A DNA stretch of 64,000 bases from positions 1,674,001-1,738,000 of the forward strand of contig NZ_CP170197.1 of the NCBI RefSeq assembly GCF_047300855.1, written 5' to 3'. Below the pieces are notes generated by a model, which did not search any database, was not told the DNA's origin, and was given only the letters and a program-made list of their open reading frames with translations. This DNA is from Sulfuriferula sp047300855 (lineage in GTDB: Bacteria; Pseudomonadota; Gammaproteobacteria; Burkholderiales; Sulfuriferulaceae). The position numbers were made by a program, and so were the translations under genes. This document shows positions 58,823 through 64,000 of the stretch, piece after piece; the first letter of the stretch is position 1, and the number at the start of each line of letters is the position of its first letter.

Positions 58823-60166
58823 ATGACCCCTCGGCAAATGGTCTCCATTGCTCTTGCAGATGCTTTTCTCGCGGGGCCCCCAGCTTATTCTCTATTGCAG
58901 GAGCGCGGAGCCAAGGCATTGGGGGAAAATCCTGCATGGTTACGCAAGCTGACACAGCGTCTTTATGTGATGTTCGGTATTAGTCTGGTCAATCTGGACA
59001 GATTGGATCTAGCCCGGATTGTCATGGCCGACAACGATTATATTGACGCTTGGCGTTCAGGAAAGAAATCTCCTCGGATACGACATCAATTCTTGCAGCC
59101 GCCCTTCGCAGGTCCGCGCCGCGGTTTGTTTGCGCGCGCGCATTTGCCATCGTTATCCACTTCTGGTGATCTTGCTAGGTGGGTAGAACTGGAACCAACT
59201 GAACTTGACTGGTTTACAGACTATAGAAACACTGAGCGCCGTAGCGAAGCCGGTCCATTGCGGCATTATCACTATCGCTGGATGCGAAAGCGCAACGGAG
59301 CATACCGCCTGGTGGAGGTGCCCAAGGAACGATTGCGACGGGCGCAACGCAAAATATTGCGCATGTTCCTCGATCGCCTGCCACTCCATCATGCGGCACA
59401 CGGTTTTCGTCGCGGCCACTCATGTGCCACGCATGCTGCGGTTCATGTTGGACAAGAAATCGTGATACGGATGGATTTGAAAAATTTCTTCCCAAGCATT
59501 CCCGCACCACGTATTCACGCAATGTTTCGTGCAATTGGTTACTCAATCAGTGTCGCACGCAGTCTTACCGCTCTATGCACCAATCGCGTTCCAGACACTG
59601 TGCTGAACGATTTACCAGCAACAGATGAAACGCCAAGGATAACCTGGCATGAACGAAAACAATACGCCACAAAACATCTGCCTCAGGGTGCGCCCACATC
59701 ACCTGCTCTTGCTAATCTATGCGCATTTCGGCTTGATTTACGCCTTGCAGCGGCCGCTCGTTCACTCGGTGCCCGCTATACCCGTTATGCAGATGACTTG
59801 GCTTTCTCGGGAGGTGAGTTGCTGCGCCAAAATGCTGATCGATTTCATATCATGGTGTGTCGAATCGCATTGAGCGAGGGCTTCGAAGTTAACACGCGAA
59901 AAACACGCATCATGCACAAATCGGTGCGCCAGCAGCTCACCGGGATTATTGTGAACGATAGGCCTAATATTGCACGGAAGAAATACGACCAGCTTAAAGC
60001 CACGCTGCATAATTGCTCAAGGTCATCTCCTGAAGCACAAAATATTCATGGTATTTTGGACTATCGCGCGCACTTGCTAGGGAAAATTGCTTACGTGCAA
60101 TTCTTAAATGCTCGGCGCGGCTCCAGACTCAAGAAAATTTTCGCAGAAATTGATTGGTCGAAATGA
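58823..60166 (+). CDS. Retron-type reverse transcriptase with long N-terminal extension
   Basis: 447 aa. RT motifs: RMDLKNFFPSIPAPRI (motif A region), LPQGAPTSPALANLCAF (motif B), YTRYADDLAFSG (YADD catalytic), FEVNTRKTRIM and the LTGIIVND variant of the retron VTG motif. The retron NAxxH box reads HAAVH (in GFRRGHSCATHAAVHVGQE). RLPLHHAAHGFRRGHS and LDWFTDYRN recall the long myxobacterial RTs (Mx162 type). Residues 1-about 130 precede the RT core and contain no known effector domain. It makes multicopy branched DNA from the RNA encoded 37 bp upstream. No toxin, ATPase or protease effector is adjacent. Its base composition is AT-richer than the flanks, which suggests acquisition. Confidence 0.92.
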   Translation: MTPRQMVSIALADAFLAGPPAYSLLQERGAKALGENPAWLRKLTQRLYVMFGISLVNLDRLDLARIVMADNDYIDAWRSGKKSPRIRHQFLQPPFAGPRRGLFARAHLPSLSTSGDLARWVELEPTELDWFTDYRNTERRSEAGPLRHYHYRWMRKRNGAYRLVEVPKERLRRAQRKILRMFLDRLPLHHAAHGFRRGHSCATHAAVHVGQEIVIRMDLKNFFPSIPAPRIHAMFRAIGYSISVARSLTALCTNRVPDTVLNDLPATDETPRITWHERKQYATKHLPQGAPTSPALANLCAFRLDLRLAAAARSLGARYTRYADDLAFSGGELLRQNADRFHIMVCRIALSEGFEVNTRKTRIMHKSVRQQLTGIIVNDRPNIARKKYDQLKATLHNCSRSSPEAQNIHGILDYRAHLLGKIAYVQFLNARRGSRLKKIFAEIDWSK

Positions 60167-60242
60167 AGCATATTTCATGATCCATAGTGAACGTGGCAGC
60201 ATTCAGCGTGGTCACAACACTGACACAATATAAGGATTTCAT

Positions 60243-60815
60243 ATGACTTACAGCCGCACAACCCGCATTCTGCATTCTTTGATCGCCCTGACCATTAGCT
60301 TTCAGCTTATTGTCAGCCTGGTGATGGAACATCCGGCAAACAAACGACCGATGAGCCAGGCCGGCGCTTTCTGGTTCGAATGGCATGAATGGGTGGGTCT
60401 GGCTGCAATGGCTGTCTTGCTGGTGAGCTGGATTTACCGGCTGGCGAATTTCAAACGCGAGGGACAGGGACAGCTGTTTCCGTGGACGAATGCTGCAGGT
60501 CGCAAGGCGTTGATGACCGAAACCGGCCATTTTCTGACGTTGAAATGGAAAGCCCTCGCAGATACCGGGCCTCTGGCCGGAACGATACACGGTCTGGGGC
60601 TGTTGATTGCCACGGCCATGGCCGTCACCGGCAGCATCCTTTACATCGGCTTATGGCCTGATGATGTCGTGACCCCGAATGTGCACACTATGATGGAAGT
60701 GCATTCGACCCTGGCAACCATCATGTGGATTTATCTGTATGGCCACGTGATCATAGCCTTATGGCATCAGTTCGCCGGTCATGCCAGCATCGCCAAAATG
60801 TTCAGCTGGCGTTGA
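60243..60815 (+). CDS. Cytochrome b561-type membrane haem protein
   Basis: 190 aa with four helices and paired histidines: RILHSLIALTISFQLIVSLV, WHEWVGLAAMAVLLVSWIYR, TIHGLGLLIATAMAVTGSIL, and HTMMEVHSTLATIMWIYLYG with HVIIALWHQF. Likely a di-haem quinol:acceptor cytochrome b of the inner membrane. It starts 76 bp after the RT, but its family is a housekeeping electron carrier, so a retron role is unlikely. It converges with the YyaL-DsbD gene. Confidence 0.9.
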   Translation: MTYSRTTRILHSLIALTISFQLIVSLVMEHPANKRPMSQAGAFWFEWHEWVGLAAMAVLLVSWIYRLANFKREGQGQLFPWTNAAGRKALMTETGHFLTLKWKALADTGPLAGTIHGLGLLIATAMAVTGSILYIGLWPDDVVTPNVHTMMEVHSTLATIMWIYLYGHVIIALWHQFAGHASIAKMFSWR

Positions 60816-60859
60816 GTCTTTTTGTCGCATGGCTCATGATCATGGCAACCCGATTCTTT

Positions 60860-63304
60860 TCAATGGACCGGTACCGTCACGGTTGCCGGAGCCAGGCATA
60901 CATTGTCGTTGCAGGCCTGGATACGCAGGCTTGCGCTAACTGGTTGTCGAAGCGCTTTTTGAGGCAATTGTCCGTGTAGCGTGATACGCCCCTCGTACAC
61001 TGCGATACCCTGCGGTGCAAACGGGGCCTTGAACATCTGCCCTGCCGGATATTTTATTTTCAGCTCCGGATATTCCGCGAGCATTAATTGCGTGGGGATC
61101 AGATTGGGGTCGGAAGCCGGATTGGCATTGATGTGATAGCCCGCTTCGATATCAATGGTCACAATCAGGTCGGCGCCGGTACTGGATGGCACAAGACGCG
61201 CCGTGGCGCGTACATGATCGGCGGAATTCGGAAACCCCGGCGTCGCTGTTTTGGCTGTATCTGGCGAAGCCGTTTTCTGCAACGTAGCAATCAATGGCGG
61301 CTGGTTTAGCGGGGCCAGCAGAGCACCCCAATTGAAGGGATCCGCAGCGACTTGCGCCGACAGCGATGTGAGTTCCCGGCGCGCGGCATTTGCATAAAGC
61401 GTATCGCCGGTGGCGATGGACAACTCCAGTAGCAGTACGATGGAGGAAGACTGTCCGGACGGCAGCACTGAATCTCCCTCCGCCGGAGGAGAGAGCAGCA
61501 AATCGCTCTGATCCTGGGTTTCTACAAACCGGCCATCGGGCCGGGCAAAACGTTGCAGCATGGCATCGGCAATCTGGCGGGAACGTGCCAGCCACACGGC
61601 ATCGCCGGTTTGCTGGTGCAGCGTCAGGCAAGCTTGTCCGAACAGGGCGTAGTCGTCCAGGAAGCCGCTGCCGCCGGGGCGGCCTGCAAAGAATTGATGC
61701 TTGAGATCGCCTGTTGCCGGATCGAAAGCGTGTTGCCAAAGCCAGTTGGCATTATGCTGAGCAACCTTGGTCAGCGCAGGATCGTGCAGCCAGTGACCGG
61801 CCTGGGCAAAACCGATGATCGCCAGCGCATTGGTGGCGGTGACGATCTTTTCGTCGCGGGCGGGCTGAGGCCGTTTCTGGCGCGCGCTCAGCAGCTTGTC
61901 TCGCAGTGGCCGTAACATTTCGATGGTCGTTGCCAATTGGTTTTTTTGTGCCAATTTCTGAGCCTGGTCGCGTTGCAGGCGCAGCACGTCACCCTCGGGC
62001 TGCTTATGTCCTGCTGGCGCCGGCGGCATCGGTACCAACTGATACAACGTCAGGAAGCGTTGCGTATCAGCGACCCCCAGTACCGCCTCGATCTGCTGAT
62101 GCGTCCATATGTAACTGGCGCCTTCGCTGCCATCCACTTCGGCATCCTGCGCGCTATAAAATCCGCCGCCCGGTGCTTGCATCTCGGTTGTCATGTAGTG
62201 CGCGGTGCGCAACGCAACCTGCCGGTACAGCGGGTTTTTGGTGATTGCATAGGCGTGGGCATACAGACCGAGTAGCTGCGCATTGTCGTAGAGCATTTTC
62301 TCGAAATGCGGAATGGACCAGCTCGGCTCGATGCTGTAGCGATGGAAGCCGCCTCCCAGCTGATCCATGACGCCGCCTTCAGCCATGGCCTCCAGTGTCT
62401 GCGTGACCATGCCCTGCACTTTGGCATCACGATTGAGCGTGCCGGTACTCAACAGCATGGACAGCAGCGGCGATTGCGGGAACTTGCTGGCACGCACGCC
62501 GACACCCGCATCAAATACATCGAAGTTGCTTGCGGCCTCGGCAATCGCTTTATCCCGCCATTGCTGCGGTGCCAGGGCTACCGAGCCAGACGTTGCGGAA
62601 CCGCGCTCGGTTTGCTGCAAAGCCAGATAAACCTGATCTGCCAGTGCCACGACTTCGGCGTGATCTTCAATCCAGGCATGATGCATGCTCTTCAATATCG
62701 CCGGGAATCCGGGCAGCTTGCCCTGATCCTGCGGCGGGAAATAGCTGCCCGCATAGAAAGGTTTGAGGTCCGGGGTGAGAAATACATTGTTGGGCCAGCC
62801 GCCGCCACCGGTCATGATCTGAGTAGCCAGCATGTAGATGCGGTCGATATCCGGACGCTGCTCGCGATCGACCTTGATGTTGATGAACCACTGATTCATC
62901 AGTTTGGCGATCTCCGGGTTGGAATAGATTTCACGCTCGGCCACATGGCACCAGTAGCAGGTGGAATAGCCGATGGAGACGAAGATCGGCTTGTTCTCGC
63001 GCCGGGCTGCTTGCAGCGCCTCCGGCCCCCACGGGTACCAATCCACCGGATTGTGCGCGTGCAGCAGCAGATACGGATCACGGCTGTGGATCAGGCGGTT
63101 GGTATAGGTCTTGCCGTCAAACGTTACAGCGGGGGTAGTGGGGGTCGGCGATGCTGCCGGAGCCGCATTTGCGCGCGTTATCCAAGCTCCGGTCCCAGCC
63201 AGCAGCATCGCCAACATGAGCCCGAACAGCACCACGCTGCGCCACTGCCATATCAGTGAGCCTTGGCTATGCAACCGAACCGCATTCTGTAGGGCAAGTT
63301 TCAT
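60860..63304 (-). CDS. YyaL/DUF255 thioredoxin-glycoside-hydrolase-like protein fused to a DsbD-alpha-like domain
   Basis: 814 aa, membrane-anchored or exported by SVVLFGLMLAMLLAGTGAWI. Then the DUF255 (spermatogenesis-associated 20/YyaL) thioredoxin-like part, with DPYLLLHAHNPVDWYPWGPE, GYSTCYWCHVAEREIYSNPE (CYWC) and GGGGWPNNVFLTPDLKPFYA, followed by an (alpha/alpha)6-barrel segment (ending about 660). The last 120 residues (RATARLVPSSTGADLIVTID to NDNVCLAPATVTVPVH) resemble the N-terminal periplasmic alpha domain of DsbD, with paired cysteines in QACNDNVCLAP. Such a fusion suggests a periplasmic thiol relay. Function of YyaL-type proteins is not established. Confidence 0.88.
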   Translation of the reverse strand: MKLALQNAVRLHSQGSLIWQWRSVVLFGLMLAMLLAGTGAWITRANAAPAASPTPTTPAVTFDGKTYTNRLIHSRDPYLLLHAHNPVDWYPWGPEALQAARRENKPIFVSIGYSTCYWCHVAEREIYSNPEIAKLMNQWFINIKVDREQRPDIDRIYMLATQIMTGGGGWPNNVFLTPDLKPFYAGSYFPPQDQGKLPGFPAILKSMHHAWIEDHAEVVALADQVYLALQQTERGSATSGSVALAPQQWRDKAIAEAASNFDVFDAGVGVRASKFPQSPLLSMLLSTGTLNRDAKVQGMVTQTLEAMAEGGVMDQLGGGFHRYSIEPSWSIPHFEKMLYDNAQLLGLYAHAYAITKNPLYRQVALRTAHYMTTEMQAPGGGFYSAQDAEVDGSEGASYIWTHQQIEAVLGVADTQRFLTLYQLVPMPPAPAGHKQPEGDVLRLQRDQAQKLAQKNQLATTIEMLRPLRDKLLSARQKRPQPARDEKIVTATNALAIIGFAQAGHWLHDPALTKVAQHNANWLWQHAFDPATGDLKHQFFAGRPGGSGFLDDYALFGQACLTLHQQTGDAVWLARSRQIADAMLQRFARPDGRFVETQDQSDLLLSPPAEGDSVLPSGQSSSIVLLLELSIATGDTLYANAARRELTSLSAQVAADPFNWGALLAPLNQPPLIATLQKTASPDTAKTATPGFPNSADHVRATARLVPSSTGADLIVTIDIEAGYHINANPASDPNLIPTQLMLAEYPELKIKYPAGQMFKAPFAPQGIAVYEGRITLHGQLPQKALRQPVSASLRIQACNDNVCLAPATVTVPVH

Positions 63305-63398
63305 TTTTCGCCTCGACCTGATTCTATTTATTAGAGACAGCTTAGCAGCGCCAAATCCGCTTATTAATTATTGAAGAGGGGGGTAACAGATCCGTTGT

Positions 63399-63824
63399 TC
63401 ACCCATCCGATGGTCCCACTGACCTGCGTTGTTTTTTAGTATCACCATGCTTCTGCTTGCTCTCCAGCCGGCGTCTTTGCGAAGCCCGGGTCGGCTTGGT
63501 TGCGCGACGCAGTTCGGGGACTTCGGTGGCGCGACGGATGAGTTCAACCAGGCGCACCCGTGCATCGTCGCGGTTGCGGCCCTGGGTGCGAAAACGCTGG
63601 GCTTCGATGGTGAGTATGCCTTCCTGATTAAGGCGCCGGCCTGCCAGCACGATCAGCCGGGCGCGCACCGCCTCGGGCAGGGAAGGGGAACGAGCGACAT
63701 CGAAGCGCAACTGTACCGCCGACGATACTTTATTGACGTTCTGACCGCCCGGGCCGGAGGCGCGGATAAATTGCTCCTGGATTTCGCTGTCAGGGATCGA
63801 GAGTGTGCGGGTGATGTGGATCAT
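63399..63824 (-). CDS. arfB: Alternative ribosome-rescue factor ArfB (YaeJ)
   Basis: 141 aa. RF domain with FIRASGPGGQNVNKVSSAVQ (the GGQ that hydrolyses peptidyl-tRNA) and a basic tail (TKPTRASQRRRLESKQKHGD) that enters the mRNA channel of stalled ribosomes. No codon-recognition domains. It overlaps the sugar-kinase stop by ATGA, so it is the last gene of that operon. Confidence 0.95.
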   Translation of the reverse strand: MIHITRTLSIPDSEIQEQFIRASGPGGQNVNKVSSAVQLRFDVARSPSLPEAVRARLIVLAGRRLNQEGILTIEAQRFRTQGRNRDDARVRLVELIRRATEVPELRRATKPTRASQRRRLESKQKHGDTKKQRRSVGPSDG

Positions 63825-64000
63825 GGGAATGATTTTACGCCTGCCTGGGCCAGCCTGGCCGCGCCGAATGCGGCCTCACCCTGTTGAGCCGTTTCGACAG
63901 GCACGCCCAGCTGCTTTTCGCGGATGCGGCGCCAGACTTCATTTTTGCTGCCACCCCCGGCGCTGATCACGCGCCGCAACGGCGTTGCACCCAGTTCGGC
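63821..64000 (-). CDS. C-terminal end of an FGGY-type carbohydrate kinase; runs off the right edge
   Basis: The last 59 codons of a minus-strand gene. VISAGGGSKNEVWRRIREKQ and LGVPVETAQQGEAAFGAARL match the C-terminal ATP-site GGG(S/A)xx region and the EAxxxGAA motif of FGGY kinases such as xylulokinase. The substrate (sugar) cannot be told from this fragment. The frame ends at TGA overlapping the arfB ATG. Confidence 0.85.
   Translation of the reverse strand, partial: AELGATPLRRVISAGGGSKNEVWRRIREKQLGVPVETAQQGEAAFGAARLAQAGVKSFP

Noticed and set aside
60243..60815. Cytochrome b561 as a membrane effector of the retron
   Set aside because: It has the full haem-ligand pattern of an electron carrier, and the gap after the RT argues against coupling.

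Overview
The window is 64 kb of GC-rich chromosome, densely coded on both strands. I infer a respiratory, denitrification-capable Gram-negative, most likely a betaproteobacterium. The grounds are outer-membrane lipoproteins, DUF481 and TolC-type proteins, a succinylase-type lysine pathway (dapC/dapD), a copper nitrite reductase with a fused cytochrome c, and a perfect FNR-type box. The genus cannot be named from this sequence alone. No tRNA, rRNA or CRISPR array was recognised.

Layout. 1-7270 (minus): heavy-metal resistance operon, in order ArsR regulator, P1B ATPase, a chimeric small ORF, a small cysteine-bearing exported protein, and a CzcC/B/A-type RND pump whose pump gene runs off the left edge. 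7270-7990: mostly non-coding, holding a transposase remnant. 7990-12830 (plus): MarR-controlled tripartite drug efflux operon (outer-membrane lipoprotein, EmrA, EmrB). 12990-16680: DsbG-like thioredoxin, glutathione reductase, a small hypothetical, class I aldolase. 16700-21410: UspA, a YedY-like molybdoprotein with its cytochrome b, a CPA1 antiporter, a DUF481 protein. 21600-27250: tadA, an L,D-transpeptidase, then a 1325-aa Pls/PosA-type single-module NRPS (A-T-[TM pair + left-handed beta-helix] x3) overlapped by a 4'-phosphopantetheinyl transferase with altered motifs. 27310-30210 (minus): nirK-nirV-sco with an FNR box. 30417-39359: a 2980-aa cyclic beta-1,2-glucan synthase. 39426-46153: a signalling island with a conserved-looking 140-aa protein, a two-domain KaiC-like ATPase, a hybrid histidine kinase, a GGDEF-EAL protein and, after a gap, a separate diguanylate cyclase. 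46377-50396: dapD, dapC, a DMT exporter, a VOC protein, a TPR protein. 50446-57522 (minus): MoxR / DUF58 / DUF4381 / BatA / BatB-C fusion / BatD operon. 57693-58502: PPK2. 58580-60166: a retron with its own promoter, structured ncRNA and reverse transcriptase. 60243-64000: cytochrome b561, a YyaL-DsbD fusion, arfB and the end of a sugar kinase.

The observations I rank highest are three. First, a stand-alone retron of the long, myxobacterial-like RT type: matching a1/a2 ends, a branch-G context and a promoter can all be placed by eye. Second, the KaiC-like operon: the kinase and the GGDEF-EAL protein begin with the same acidic leader, heptad array and linker, the KaiC-like ATPase has altered catalytic glutamates, and the operon opens with an uncharacterised 140-aa protein. 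Third, the poly-amino-acid-synthetase-like NRPS with a dedicated, motif-divergent PPTase. Smaller curiosities are a DUF302-Spy chimera in the metal operon, an APC/HEISEF variant P1B ATPase and a YyaL-DsbD fusion.
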